Shown here one piece after another: positions 18,270-27,038 of a DNA stretch of 64,000 bases (positions are counted from its first letter, which is position 1; the number at the start of each line of letters is the position of its first letter). The stretch comes from Microbacterium sp. LWH3-1.2 (GTDB lineage: Bacteria; Actinomycetota; Actinomycetes; Actinomycetales; Microbacteriaceae). The translations under genes and the position numbers were made by a program. The stretch is taken from positions 744,001 through 808,000 of the forward strand of contig NZ_JBEGIK010000001.1 in the NCBI RefSeq assembly GCF_040675855.1. Reading direction: 5' to 3'. A model generated the notes under the pieces. That model saw nothing but the letters and a program-made list of their open reading frames with translations. It made no database searches and was not told the origin of the DNA.

Positions 18270-18568
18270 CGCCCCGCCCCCGGGTACAGGCCGGAGAACG
18301 ACTCTGCGAGGGCGGCGCGCTCCTGTGCCCGGGCCAGGTCGTGCCGGGCCGTCTCGGCGAGGCACGCGAGCCCCGAGACGTCGCCCGCCCAGCGCGTCGC
18401 CCGATCGTGGAACGCGGTCGCGGCCTTCGCCTGCCAGTCGACCGCATCGGCGAGGCCGCGGGCGATGAGCGCGGCATCCGTGATCCGGTCGATGAGCCGC
18501 GCGAGGTCGCGCGCCATCTGGGCGAGCTGGTGGGACGTCTGTCCGGCGGTCGGTTGAAGCGGTGTCAC
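18266..18568 (-). CDS. WXG100-like small helical protein
   Basis: A 100-residue, almost entirely helical protein. Near its middle is DWQAKAATAFHDRATRWAGD, which matches the turn and second helix of WXG100 proteins (usually W-x-G-xx-A-x-x-F) except that Ala replaces the Gly. There is no signal peptide or membrane segment. It is translationally coupled to the following hydrolase by ATGA. I infer a two-gene unit in which this protein partners the helical N terminus of the hydrolase. No ESX core gene (EccC or EccD) is in the window, so secretion is unproven. Confidence 0.65.
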   Translation of the reverse strand: MTPLQPTAGQTSHQLAQMARDLARLIDRITDAALIARGLADAVDWQAKAATAFHDRATRWAGDVSGLACLAETARHDLARAQERAALAESFSGLYPGAGR

Positions 18569-18827
18569 ACGTCGATCGTCGCCGCGCGGGCGCAGTCGCA
18601 GGATGCGCCGGCGGCGATCTGTTCACAGCCGGGACGGGCGCACCCCCTGTGGAGGAGAGCCGCACACGACGGAGAGGCGCCGTTCCCCGCCCGCGACGCT
18701 GACGCTGTCACCGGCGCCCGGCGGCGCGGCGCCCGGCGCGCACACGAAGATCAGCATGGTCGCCGCCCGCTCGTCACACGCTGGGGGAGCAGCATCCGTC
18801 ATCGAAAGACCCTGGAAGGAGAACTCG
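18569..18827. other. non-coding gap before the phosphatase gene
   Basis: This GC-rich stretch has no convincing gene. It serves as the divergent promoter region for the WXG-like gene and the phosphatase. It holds one GCAGCATCC word (18789-18797) and GGAAGGAG near 18814 that lies too far from any start to be a normal ribosome-binding site. Confidence 0.5.
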
Positions 18828-18857
18828 TTAACGTTCCGTGTCTGCTCGGTCCAGAAT
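18828..18857 (+). promoter_or_regulatory. promoter of the tyrosine phosphatase gene
   Basis: TTAACG (18828-18833) and CAGAAT (18852-18857) are separated by 18 bp and end seven bases before the ATG at 18865. This predicts a transcript that starts at or next to the start codon, so the message would be leaderless. Confidence 0.5.
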
Positions 18858-18864
18858 GGACCCC

Positions 18865-19368
18865 ATGACCGCGACCGACGCGACGCCCTTCCGCGTCGTG
18901 TTCGTGTGCACCGGAAACATCTGCCGGTCACCGATGGCGGAGGTCGTGTTCAGGGAGTTCGCGGATGCCTCCGGCCTCGGCTCGCGCGTCGCCTCGACGA
19001 GCGCGGGCACCGGCGACTGGCACGTCGGCGAGCGGGCCGATCTCCGCACGATCGAGGCGCTCGAGCGTGCCGGCTACGACGGGAGCCATCACCGGGCGCG
19101 CCAGTTCACCCACTCGGACTTCGCGCGCAGCGACCTGGTCGTCGCGCTCGACCGCAGCCACGAGCGGATCCTGCGCGGCTGGGCGCGCACCGAGGGCGAC
19201 GCCGACAAGATCGCACTGCTGCTGTCGTTCGATCCGACGGCCCGCACGCTGGACGTGCCCGACCCGTATTATGCCGGGCCCGGAATGTTCGACGAGGTGC
19301 TCGGTATGATCGAGAGTGCGAGCCGGGCGCTCTTCCGGCAACTCGAACCCGCCATCCGCCCGGTGTGA
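18865..19368 (+). CDS. low-molecular-weight protein-tyrosine phosphatase
   Basis: A 167-residue LMW-PTP. The P-loop CTGNICRS (nucleophile Cys15, Arg21) lies at the N terminus and the general acid Asp lies in VPDPYYAG near residue 130. Length matches the family. It dephosphorylates Tyr-phosphorylated proteins. The ATG at 18865 suits the predicted leaderless promoter; an in-frame ATG at 18856 is an alternative. purB follows after 47 bp on the same strand. Confidence 0.92.
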   Translation: MTATDATPFRVVFVCTGNICRSPMAEVVFREFADASGLGSRVASTSAGTGDWHVGERADLRTIEALERAGYDGSHHRARQFTHSDFARSDLVVALDRSHERILRGWARTEGDADKIALLLSFDPTARTLDVPDPYYAGPGMFDEVLGMIESASRALFRQLEPAIRPV

Positions 19369-19415
19369 AGACACCGGATCGACGGTCGTCTTCGCCGAGA
19401 CCGACGGGAGCCACC

Positions 19416-20798
19416 GTGACCTCACTTCCCCCTCAGCCCCTCAGCCCCCTCGACGGGCGCTATCGCCCCGCCGTGAGCGAGCTCGGCGAGTATCTCTCGG
19501 AGGCGGGCCTCAACCGGGCCCGCGTCGAGGTCGAGGTGGAGTGGCTCATCGCCCTCACCGACCGCTCGCTCTTCGGGACCTCGCCCCTTGCCGAGGTCGA
19601 CAAGGGGCGCCTCCGCGCGCTCTACCTCGACTTCGGGCAGACCGAGATCGACTGGCTCGCCGAGAAGGAGTCGGTCACCCGCCACGACGTGAAGGCCGTC
19701 GAGTACTTGGTGCGCGACCGCCTCTCGGCGCTCGATCTCGACGCGATCGCCGAGCTGACCCACTTCGCGTGCACCAGCGAAGACATCAACTCCACCTCGT
19801 ACGCCCTCACGGTGCAGCGGGCCGTGCAGCGCGTGTGGCTGCCGAAGCTGCGCGCCGTGATCGCCGCGCTCACCGAGCTCGCCGTGAACCACCGCGACGC
19901 CGCGATGCTCTCGCGCACGCACGGCCAGCCGGCGACGCCGTCGACCATGGGCAAGGAGCTCGGCGTCTTCGCGTGGCGCCTGGGCCGGGTCGCCGACCAG
20001 ATCGAGAGCGGCGAGTACCTCGCGAAGTTCTCCGGCGCCACCGGCACGTGGTCGGCGCACCTCTCGGCCGCCCCCGACGTCGACTGGACCGAGGTCTCGC
20101 GCGCGTTCATCGAAGGCCTCGGTCTCGACTTCAACATCCTCACCACCCAGATCGAGTCGCACGACTGGCAGGTCGAGCTGTACGACCGCGTGCGGCACGC
20201 CGGCGGCATCCTGCACAACCTCGCGACCGACATCTGGACCTACATCTCGATCGGCTACTTCACCCAGATCCCGGTGGCGGGCGCCACGGGGTCGTCGACG
20301 ATGCCGCACAAGATCAACCCCATCCGGTTCGAGAACGCCGAGGCGAACCTCGAGATCTCGGGCGGCCTGCTCGCGACCCTGTCGCAGACCCTCGTGACGA
20401 GCCGCCTGCAGCGCGACCTCACCGACTCGACCACGCAGCGCAACATCGGCGTCGCATTCGGGCACTCGCTGCTCGCGCTCGACAACCTGCAGCGCGGGCT
20501 CAAGGAGATCTCGCTCGCCGAGGACGTGCTGCGGGCCGACCTCGACGCGAACTGGGAGGTGCTCGCCGAGGCCATCCAGACGGTGGTGCGCGCCGAGATC
20601 GCTGCCGGACGCTCGCAGATCAACGACCCGTACGCGCTCCTCAAGGACCTCACCCGCGGCCGCCGTGTCGGTGCCCCCGAGCTCGCCGAGTTCGTGCGCG
20701 GGCTCGACATCGGCGACGAGGCCAAGGAGCGTCTGCTCGCCCTGACGCCGGCGACTTACGACGGCCTCGCCTCGAAGCTGGTCGACGAGCTCGGCTGA
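19416..20798 (+). CDS. purB: adenylosuccinate lyase
   Basis: A 460-residue fumarase/aspartase superfamily enzyme acting twice in purine synthesis (SAICAR and adenylosuccinate cleavage). It has FACTSEDINSTSYAL, LSRTHGQPATPSTMGKE with the catalytic His, and the signature GSSTMPHKINPIRFEN near residue 290. The long form starting SPLDGRY matches the E. coli-like PurB subgroup. The GTG at 19416 is five bases after GGGAG. Any earlier start would cross the phosphatase gene. Confidence 0.95.
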   Translation: MTSLPPQPLSPLDGRYRPAVSELGEYLSEAGLNRARVEVEVEWLIALTDRSLFGTSPLAEVDKGRLRALYLDFGQTEIDWLAEKESVTRHDVKAVEYLVRDRLSALDLDAIAELTHFACTSEDINSTSYALTVQRAVQRVWLPKLRAVIAALTELAVNHRDAAMLSRTHGQPATPSTMGKELGVFAWRLGRVADQIESGEYLAKFSGATGTWSAHLSAAPDVDWTEVSRAFIEGLGLDFNILTTQIESHDWQVELYDRVRHAGGILHNLATDIWTYISIGYFTQIPVAGATGSSTMPHKINPIRFENAEANLEISGGLLATLSQTLVTSRLQRDLTDSTTQRNIGVAFGHSLLALDNLQRGLKEISLAEDVLRADLDANWEVLAEAIQTVVRAEIAAGRSQINDPYALLKDLTRGRRVGAPELAEFVRGLDIGDEAKERLLALTPATYDGLASKLVDELG

Positions 20799-20820
20799 CC
20801 TCGTCCCGGCGCGCCCGGCA

Positions 20821-20836
20821 GCAGCACCGGTGCTGC
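20821..20836. terminator. palindrome between purB and a convergent gene
   Basis: GCAGCACCGGTGCTGC is a perfect 16-bp palindrome 23 bp after the purB stop and four bases before the stop of the opposite gene. It is a candidate bidirectional terminator, but short and without a T-tract. Confidence 0.5.
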
Positions 20837-20839
20837 GGG

Positions 20840-21184
20840 TCAGGCCTTCGGGTCGCCGGATGCTGCGGCATCCGGCCCGTGGTCCTGCCCGGGTGCGTCG
20901 GCGCCGTCGTCGAAGAGCACCGGCTTGTCGATCTGCTTCGTCACCTGCGCGGGGTCGACCGCGAGGAGGAGCAGCGACACGATGAGCAGTACCGCGATGA
21001 AGCTGACGCCGGCGATGACGAGTGCCGTGACGACCGCGCGTTCGGCCTCGCCGGGGGCGCGCTGCTGGAAGAAGCCCATCGACACGAGGGTCACGACGCC
21101 CGCGAACAGGGCGGCCGCGAAGGCGAGCCCGAGCAGCTGCAGGGGCTTCATGAGGTCGCGGCGGGTGGGGCTTTCGTGGCTCAC
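20840..21184 (-). CDS. two-helix membrane protein
   Basis: A 114-residue protein with two membrane helices (about residues 13-36 and 47-72) and a cytosolic acidic tail with the sequence DDGADAPGQDHGPDAAASG. Function is unknown. Its ATG overlaps the upstream membrane-protein stop as ATGA, so the two are co-translated. The final codons contain an inverted GGATGC/GCATCC pair that could fold in the RNA. Confidence 0.7.
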   Translation of the reverse strand: MSHESPTRRDLMKPLQLLGLAFAAALFAGVVTLVSMGFFQQRAPGEAERAVVTALVIAGVSFIAVLLIVSLLLLAVDPAQVTKQIDKPVLFDDGADAPGQDHGPDAAASGDPKA

Positions 21185-21909
21185 GCGGAGTCCTTCTGAG
21201 GGGTGGGATCGGCGGACGCGGACGCCTCCGCCGTGATGTCGGGGGACTCTCCGGCGTCAGCGGGACGCGGCGAGAAGCCGGCGATGGCGAGGTACACGGC
21301 GACGATGGCGGCATAGCCGCCGAACAGTCCGACGCCGATCGTGATGCCGGTGAGGGTGAACGTGGCGTGCGCCTCTTCGATCGTGTAGTCCAGCGCGTAC
21401 GCGGGCTGCACGAGCAGCAGTGCGACGCCGAGGAGGATCGTCAGGGCGCCGACGACGGCCGCGTCGCGACTCTCGGAACGGGGCCCGACCAGTGCCGCGG
21501 GCCGCGCGTCGGCGACGCCGGGCGCGATCTCGCGCCGCTCGCGACGGCCGAGGAGGCCGCGCCAGCCCGCGATGAGCTCGATGACGCCGCTGAGGACGGC
21601 CCACGCGATCACGATGACGAAGAAGCCGGTGACGGTGCGGAGCGGATGGAGGCCGCTCGCCATGCCCGCGACGATGGCGACGCCACCGAGCGCGGCCGAC
21701 GGCCAGCGGAGCCCCTGGGGATACACCAGCCACACTGCGAGCAGCAGCACGAGTCCGGTCGCGATCGTGAAGCCGCTGAACACCGAGCTGCCGACCAGAG
21801 CGGAGTGGTCGGGCGAGAACGTGATCATGAGCGCAGCGAGCGCGGCGAACGCGGCGCGTGCGAGCTGCACGTGGCGCACGGCGAACGTGCGGGAATCGGC
21901 TGAGGTCAC
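21181..21909 (-). CDS. polytopic membrane protein
   Basis: A 242-residue protein with six or seven predicted helices, split by a cytosolic Arg-rich loop (RGLLGRRERREIAPG, about residue 120) and ending in an acidic Pro/Ser tail. The first four helices have the spacing of HdeD/DUF308-like proteins, but no diagnostic motif is visible. It forms a two-gene unit with the following small membrane protein. Function unknown. Confidence 0.7.
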   Translation of the reverse strand: MTSADSRTFAVRHVQLARAAFAALAALMITFSPDHSALVGSSVFSGFTIATGLVLLLAVWLVYPQGLRWPSAALGGVAIVAGMASGLHPLRTVTGFFVIVIAWAVLSGVIELIAGWRGLLGRRERREIAPGVADARPAALVGPRSESRDAAVVGALTILLGVALLLVQPAYALDYTIEEAHATFTLTGITIGVGLFGGYAAIVAVYLAIAGFSPRPADAGESPDITAEASASADPTPQKDSA

Positions 21910-22003
21910 GGTGATCCTGCGGAGCGGCGGGTTCTCAGAGTGAGAACGGATGCCTCCAGTCTACGTCCGTCCCGGCTGGGAGCTTTCGGGCACGATCTGC
22001 CCG

Positions 22004-23389
22004 TCACTGGAGGGTGTCGAGGATCGCGGTCAGCAGCTCGAACGTGGTCAGCGGCGAGATGATCGCGAACCGCAGCACCGGCTCGCCCGCGTGGGAGCTG
22101 GGCACGACGAAGGCGTGCTGCTCCTCGAGGAGGCGATCCGACCACGCCTCGTAGTCGGCGAGCGTCCAGCCCTCGCGACGGAACACCACGACCGACAGCT
22201 GCGGGTCGCGCACGAGCGACAGGCCGTCGCGCGACTCGATCTCGTCGGCGATGCGGCGCGCGAGGTCGATGCCGTACTGGATCGTGGCGCGGTACTGCTC
22301 GGTGCCGTGGGTGGCGAGCGAGAACCACAGCGGCAGGCCTCGCGCCCGGCGGGTGAGCTGGATGGCGAGGTCCGACGGGTTCCAGTCGGGCTTGCCGGTG
22401 AGCGTGTCGAGGTACTCGGCCTTCTGCGTGTGGGCCGACAGTCCCAGTGCGGGCTCGCGGTAGATGAGCGCGCACGCGTCGAAGGGGGCGAACAGCCACT
22501 TGTGGGGGTCGACGATGACGGAGTCCGCGAGCTCGACGCCCGCGAACACGGGTCGCATGCGCTCGACGAGCATGGCGGCGAGGCCGTACGCGCCGTCGAC
22601 GTGGAACCAGATGCCCCGTTCGCGCGCGACGGCCCCGACGCTCGCGATGTCGTCGACGATGCCGAAGTTGGTCGTGCCACCCGTGGCGACCACCGCGAAC
22701 ACCGCTTCGCCGTGCTCGTCGAGCACGCGCGCCACCGCATCGCCGTGCAGGCGCCCGTCCGCGTCGACCTCCGCGGCGGCCACGTCGACGTCCATGACCG
22801 CGGCGGCCGACGCGATCGACGAGTGCGCCTCGGCGCTGCACACGACAACCCACCGGGGCGGGGTCGGGCGCCCTTCGTCGGCCGCGCGGCGGCGCGCAGC
22901 ATCCCGTGCCGTCACGAGTGCCGAGAGGTTGCCGATCGTGCCGCCCTGCACGAAGACGCCCCCCGCACCCGCGGGCAGGCCGAACTCCTTCGCGAGCCAG
23001 TGCAGCACCTCGTTCTCGGCGTACACAGCGCCGGCGCCTTCGACCCACGAGCCTCCGTAGATGGCGGATGCGGAGACCACCACGTCGAAGGCGAGTGAGG
23101 CCTTGCTGGGGGCCGAGGGGATGAACGACAGATACCCGGGGTGGTCGGTCGACACGCACGCCGGGGCGAGGACGTTCTCGAAGAGCGCGATCGCGCGCCG
23201 CGAGCCGATCCCCTCGGGCGTGATCGAACCGGACGCGAGGCGCTCCAGGTCGCGCGGGGTCATCGGCTTGTCGAGCGGCACGTCCTCGTACAGCGCCCGG
23301 CGCCGCGCGTACTCCAGCACGTCCTCGACGGTGTGGCGGGTGTCGGCCGAGATGGCGTGCATCTGGTCGGGGGCGCTGGGCGAGGTCAT
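22004..23389 (-). CDS. group II PLP-dependent decarboxylase
   Basis: A 461-residue fold-type I decarboxylase of the aromatic-L-amino-acid/glutamate/diaminobutyrate group. It shows STDHPGYLSFIPS, GVFVQGGTIGNLSAL (cofactor phosphate site), AHSSIASAA with the stacking His, ATGGTTNFG, the Asp in WFHVDGAYG and the Schiff-base Lys in DPHKWLFAPFD (about residue 298). It releases CO2 from an amino acid, most likely aromatic, but the substrate cannot be fixed from sequence. It stands alone, divergent from the alcohol dehydrogenase. Confidence 0.85.
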   Translation of the reverse strand: MTSPSAPDQMHAISADTRHTVEDVLEYARRRALYEDVPLDKPMTPRDLERLASGSITPEGIGSRRAIALFENVLAPACVSTDHPGYLSFIPSAPSKASLAFDVVVSASAIYGGSWVEGAGAVYAENEVLHWLAKEFGLPAGAGGVFVQGGTIGNLSALVTARDAARRRAADEGRPTPPRWVVVCSAEAHSSIASAAAVMDVDVAAAEVDADGRLHGDAVARVLDEHGEAVFAVVATGGTTNFGIVDDIASVGAVARERGIWFHVDGAYGLAAMLVERMRPVFAGVELADSVIVDPHKWLFAPFDACALIYREPALGLSAHTQKAEYLDTLTGKPDWNPSDLAIQLTRRARGLPLWFSLATHGTEQYRATIQYGIDLARRIADEIESRDGLSLVRDPQLSVVVFRREGWTLADYEAWSDRLLEEQHAFVVPSSHAGEPVLRFAIISPLTTFELLTAILDTLQ

Positions 23390-23558
23390 GGGGGCTCCTG
23401 GCGATCGGGTGACACCTCACGCTAAAGGGGCGGGCGACGGCGTTCAAGGGAGCGCCGGCGACGCCGTGGCGGTCGACGGAACGCAACGTCGTGCAACCTT
23501 CCCGCGCCTACCGTCGGATCAGAGGGCGGCGAACGCCCGCCCCAGGGAAGTGATATCG

Positions 23559-24629
23559 ATGACGATCCTGACCGACTCGCAGAGCGCACACGCCGCCGCG
23601 ACGCCCACGGGAACGATGCGCGCTGCCGTCGTGACCGCGCCCGACCGGCCCCTCGACGTGCGCGTCGTGCCCATCCCCACCCCCGGCCCCGGCCAGGCGC
23701 TGGTCAAGGTGCTGACCACGGGTGTGTGCCACACCGACCTCCACGCGGCCCGCGGCGACTGGCCCGTCGCGCCGAAGCCCGACCTCATCCCCGGGCACGA
23801 GGGCTACGGCCGCGTCGTCGCGCTCGGCGACGGTGTCACCTCGCTCGCCGTCGGCGACCTCGTCGGCAACGCATGGCTCTGGAGCGCCTGCGGCGTCTGC
23901 GAGTTCTGCCGAACCGGCTGGGAGACGCTCTGCCCCGACCAGCAGAACGGCGGCTACTCCGTCGACGGCAGCTTCGGCGAGTACATGCTCGTCGACGAGC
24001 GGTTCGCCGCCCGCATCCCGGAGGGCTCCGACCCCGTCGAGGTCGCCCCGATCCTCTGCGCGGGCGTGACCGTCTACAAGGGTCTCAAGATGACCGAGGC
24101 CCGGCCCGGGCAGTGGGTCGTGATCTCCGGAATCGGCGGCCTCGGCCACATCGCGGTGCAGTACGCCCGCGCCATGGGCCTGCGCGTAGCCGCCGTCGAC
24201 ATCGACGACGCCAAGCTCGAGCTCGCCCGCCGGCACGGCGCCGAGCTCACGGTGAACGCGCTCACGCAGGACCCGGCGGCCGTCGTGCAGGAGCGCACCG
24301 GAGGCGCGCACGGCGTGCTCGTCACCGCGGTGCACCCGAAGGCGTTCGGCCAGGCGCTGGGCGTCGCCCGCCGCGGCGCGACCATCGTCTTCAACGGCCT
24401 GCCTCCGGGGGACTTCCCCGCCGACATCTTCGACATCGTGCTCCGTGCGATCACGATCCGCGGATCGATCGTGGGCACGCGCCAGGACATGATCGAAGCC
24501 CTCGACTTCTACGCGCGAGGCCAGATCCACCCGACCGTCGCCGTCGAGTCGATCGACGACGTCAACGACATCTTCGAGCGCATGGAGCACGGCAAGATCG
24601 ACGGCCGCATCGTGATGCGGTTCGAGTGA
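23559..24629 (+). CDS. zinc-dependent alcohol dehydrogenase (AdhP type)
   Basis: A 356-residue medium-chain dehydrogenase. The catalytic zinc ligands are in TTGVCHTDLH and PGHEGYG. The structural zinc site is ACGVCEFCRTGWETLC. The Rossmann motif is ISGIGGLGHIAVQ and the NAD-preferring Asp is in AVDIDD. It resembles propanol-preferring AdhP and would interconvert primary alcohols and aldehydes. The ATG at 23559 follows AGGGAAG by nine bases; an in-frame GTG at 23550 is an alternative. The N terminus is about 18 residues longer than usual. Confidence 0.9.
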   Translation: MTILTDSQSAHAAATPTGTMRAAVVTAPDRPLDVRVVPIPTPGPGQALVKVLTTGVCHTDLHAARGDWPVAPKPDLIPGHEGYGRVVALGDGVTSLAVGDLVGNAWLWSACGVCEFCRTGWETLCPDQQNGGYSVDGSFGEYMLVDERFAARIPEGSDPVEVAPILCAGVTVYKGLKMTEARPGQWVVISGIGGLGHIAVQYARAMGLRVAAVDIDDAKLELARRHGAELTVNALTQDPAAVVQERTGGAHGVLVTAVHPKAFGQALGVARRGATIVFNGLPPGDFPADIFDIVLRAITIRGSIVGTRQDMIEALDFYARGQIHPTVAVESIDDVNDIFERMEHGKIDGRIVMRFE

Positions 24630-24652
24630 CGCCGCTGCGGTGACGCCGCGAG

Positions 24653-24684
24653 CGCAGGGGCGGGGCGGAGGCCTCGCCCCTGCG
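24653..24684 (+). terminator. terminator after alcohol dehydrogenase
   Basis: The arms CGCAGGGGCG (24653-24662) and CGCCCCTGCG (24675-24684) are perfect and lie 24 bp after the stop. There is no T-tract, as is common at this GC content. Confidence 0.65.
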
Positions 24685-24793
24685 TCGTGCCGTCGCCCGC
24701 GATCGAGCAGGAATGGAGAAGCGCCACCGGAACGCCGTCGGTAGCGTGAGGATCACGGGACGCGGAGGCGCCCACGAGCGTGAGGAGAGCATC

Positions 24794-25231
24794 ATGGCGA
24801 AGACGGCATCGGACGGCCTGTCTCAGGAGGAGCGCGACGCGGTCAAGCAGCGCGCGAAGGAGCTGCGCGACCAGGCGAAGGCGGGCAAGAGCCGCGAAGC
24901 AGGGACCAAGCAGGTGCTCGAGGCGATCGGCAAGCTCGACGGCACCGACAGGGAGATCGCCGAGGGCCTGCACAAGGTGGTCGGCGAGGTCGCCCCCGAC
25001 CTCGTGCCGAAGACGTTCTACGGGTTCCCCGCGTACGCGAACGCGAACGGCAAGGTGGTGGTCTTCACGCAGCCGTCCTCGAAGTTCAAGACCCGCTACG
25101 CGACCATCCAGTTCGACGAGCCCGCCCGCCTCGACGACGGCGACATGTGGGCGACGGGCTTCGCCGTGCTCGAATGGACTCCCGCGGTCGAGAAGAAGAT
25201 CAGCGAACTCGTCGCGACAGCGGTGTCCTGA
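24794..25231 (+). CDS. DUF1801-like protein
   Basis: A 145-residue soluble protein. The N-terminal third is helical and Lys/Glu-rich. The C-terminal part has LVPKTFYGFPAYANANGKVVVF and KFKTRYATIQF, the pattern of the DUF1801/YdhG-like fold. The ATG at 24794 follows GAGGAG; an upstream ATG at 24713 would add a poorly conserved tail. Some relatives are named iron chaperones, but function here is unknown. Confidence 0.75.
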   Translation: MAKTASDGLSQEERDAVKQRAKELRDQAKAGKSREAGTKQVLEAIGKLDGTDREIAEGLHKVVGEVAPDLVPKTFYGFPAYANANGKVVVFTQPSSKFKTRYATIQFDEPARLDDGDMWATGFAVLEWTPAVEKKISELVATAVS

Positions 25232-25254
25232 CCGCTGTCTCTGCGGCGCACCTC

Positions 25255-25293
25255 GGGGCGCAGCATCCGTCATCGACACGGATGCTGCGCCCC
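25255..25293. terminator. bidirectional terminator built from the GGATGCTGC word
   Basis: Perfect 16-bp arms, GGGGCGCAGCATCCGT (25255-25270) and ACGGATGCTGCGCCCC (25278-25293), flank a seven-base loop between two convergent genes. Each arm contains the recurrent word GGATGCTGC. Confidence 0.85.
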
Positions 25294-25309
25294 GACGTCG
25301 TGCGTGAGG

Positions 25310-25618
25310 TCAGTGATCGGGGGCGGCCGGCGTAGCAGCCGCCCGGTCGGCGTGACCCAGCGTGCGGCCCGGGGCGATGCGGTCGCGCACGCGGCGTTTC
25401 AGGGCGACGATGTCGGGGAATCCGCCGTCGGCCTTGCGCGACCACACGAGATCGTCGTCGGCGTAGACCTCGAAGATGCCGCCGGTGCCCGGTTCGAGCG
25501 TCGCCCCACCGCCCATGAGCTCGTCCTGGAAGGTCGTGAGGAGCTCCTGCGCGACCCATGCCGCGCGGAGCATCCAGGCGCACTGCGTACAGTAGACGAC
25601 GCGGATGGTGTGCGTCAT
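25310..25618 (-). CDS. SelT/SelW/SelH (Rdx) family redox protein
   Basis: A 102-residue thioredoxin-like protein beginning IRVVYCTQCAWMLRAAW. The CTQC pair is the redox motif, with Cys where selenoprotein relatives have Sec. It continues with GTGGIFEVYADDDLVWSRK, as in the family. A short Ala-rich tail follows. The ATG overlaps the hydrolase stop as ATGA, so the two are coupled. Physiological partner unknown. Confidence 0.85.
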   Translation of the reverse strand: MTHTIRVVYCTQCAWMLRAAWVAQELLTTFQDELMGGGATLEPGTGGIFEVYADDDLVWSRKADGGFPDIVALKRRVRDRIAPGRTLGHADRAAATPAAPDH

Positions 25619-26427
25619 GCCGCGCCCCCGCCCGGCCCGAGGAACTCCGCGGCGGCGTCGCGGAACACCCGCGAGCCGGGCGCGTTGAAGTGGTGCCTCC
25701 CCGGGATCTCGATGAACCGCCCGCTCGGCGCCGTCGCGGCGAGCGTTCTCGACCGCTCGAGGATCGCGTCCTCCGATCCGGTCGCGAACAGCACCGGCTG
25801 CCGCGGTGGCCGCTCGGGGTCGGGGTCGGCGTCGCCGAACCGCATGCCCTCGGCGAGCGCGATCAGGGCTCGCAGATCGTTGTCCGGCACACGCTCGGCG
25901 AGCGTCACGTAGTTCCGGGTCACCGGGTCCTCGACGGGTATGCCCTCCTCGGCATATGCGCGGGCCTGCTCGATCCGCAGCCGTCCGAGCGGGCGCCCGT
26001 CGGGGATTCCGCCCAGCACGGCGCGGCTGACGTGCTCCGGCGCGTCGACTGCCAACTGCCAGCCGACACGGGCCCCGAGGGAGTAGCCGACGTAGCGGAC
26101 GTCGTCGACGAGGTACGTGTCGAGCACCGCGATGAGATCGGCGACGAACGCGCCCATCGAGTACGCGACGGGGTCGTCGGGCTTGTCGCTCGCGCCGTGG
26201 CCGCGCTGATCGACGCCGATCACGCGATATCCGGCGTTCGTGAGCATGCGCACCCACCCGGTCTCGACCCAGTTGTCGCGGCAGTTCGACGCGAAGCCGT
26301 GCACGCACAGGACGGCGTCGGCATCGGTCTCCCCCCACGCATAGGTCGCCAGCTGGTATCCCTCCGCCGACATGATGTAGCTCGGCGGGGGCATCTCGGT
26401 GCGCAGGATCGGGGCGACGGCATCCAT
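25615..26427 (-). CDS. alpha/beta hydrolase
   Basis: A 270-residue alpha/beta hydrolase. The oxyanion motif is VHGFASN, strand-five Asp is in GVDQRGHGASDKP, the nucleophile is in YVGYSLGARV, an acid follows in LFATGSEDA and the catalytic His is in IPGRHHFN. The ATG at 26427 begins MDAVAPILRTEM; the frame continues upstream to 26559 but those residues look non-coding. It resembles epoxide hydrolase or ester hydrolase families; the substrate is unknown. Confidence 0.85.
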   Translation of the reverse strand: MDAVAPILRTEMPPPSYIMSAEGYQLATYAWGETDADAVLCVHGFASNCRDNWVETGWVRMLTNAGYRVIGVDQRGHGASDKPDDPVAYSMGAFVADLIAVLDTYLVDDVRYVGYSLGARVGWQLAVDAPEHVSRAVLGGIPDGRPLGRLRIEQARAYAEEGIPVEDPVTRNYVTLAERVPDNDLRALIALAEGMRFGDADPDPERPPRQPVLFATGSEDAILERSRTLAATAPSGRFIEIPGRHHFNAPGSRVFRDAAAEFLGPGGGAA

Positions 26428-26587
26428 ATCGCCATTCTGCTCCCACACGTTCGGCCCGCGTTGCACGCGAGTGCCGCCATCCGCCGTCGTTCCCTTCCGG
26501 CCGGGCGGAAGGTCGCACAGATTACGCCGCCGTGCACCGATTGGCAACGGGCTGAGCAAGCGGATGCTGGCCGCCTACGTTCGGGAC

Positions 26588-26758
26588 ATGAGCACCGACG
26601 ACCGCGACTACCGCACGACGGATCCGCGGCGGACCGACGGGGACCTCGCCCGTGTCGTCGCCGCGGTCCCGGGCGGCATGGCGGGCAGGAGCCACCACCG
26701 CCGCGTCGACCGGGTCGGGCTCGACGGCGTGGCGCGCGCCGACCTCACCCAGTACTGA
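26588..26758 (+). CDS. small hydrophilic protein
   Basis: A 56-residue Arg/Asp-rich protein beginning MSTDDRDYRTTDPRRTDG. It resembles nothing I can name. The ATG at 26588 lies six bases after TACGTT (26576-26581), a likely -10, so the message could be leaderless. It is followed after 38 bp by a CsbD-like stress gene and may be co-transcribed with it. It is short enough that a chance frame cannot be excluded. Confidence 0.5.
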   Translation: MSTDDRDYRTTDPRRTDGDLARVVAAVPGGMAGRSHHRRVDRVGLDGVARADLTQY

Positions 26759-26796
26759 GCCTCGCCACGAAAGGCACGAAGAGAAGGGATCCCGAC

Positions 26797-26976
26797 ATGG
26801 GTCTGGATGACGACATCAAGCACAACGCAGAAGACATGAAGGGCAAGGTGAAGGAGACGGTCGGCGACGTGACCGACAACGAGAAGCTGCAGGCCGAGGG
26901 CGTGGCCGACCAGGCCAGCGCCAAGATGAAGAAGGCCGGCGACGACATCAAGGACGCGTTCACCGACGACCGGTGA
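26797..26976 (+). CDS. CsbD-like general stress protein
   Basis: A 59-residue, highly charged protein that matches the CsbD pattern: EDMKGKVKETVGDVTDNEKLQAEG-type repeat, then QASAKMKKAGDDIKDAF. Family members are abundant in general stress or stationary phase and have no known activity. The ATG follows GAAGGGA. A strong hairpin terminator comes just after the stop. Confidence 0.9.
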   Translation: MGLDDDIKHNAEDMKGKVKETVGDVTDNEKLQAEGVADQASAKMKKAGDDIKDAFTDDR

Positions 26977-26981
26977 TCTGC

Positions 26982-27026
26982 CGCGACGATGCCCCGGGCT
27001 CCCGGCGGACCCGGGGCATCGTCGCG
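26982..27026. terminator. strong bidirectional terminator
   Basis: Perfect 17-bp arms, CGCGACGATGCCCCGGG (26982-26998) and its complement (27010-27026), flank an 11-base loop between the csbD-like gene and the convergent LysR gene. Confidence 0.9.
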
Positions 27027-27038
27027 CGCGGAGGCCCG

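Noticed and set aside
20858..20876. Separate terminator inside the end of the two-helix membrane protein gene
   Set aside because: The GGATGC/GCATCC pair is within coding sequence, so I note it only as part of the word pattern.
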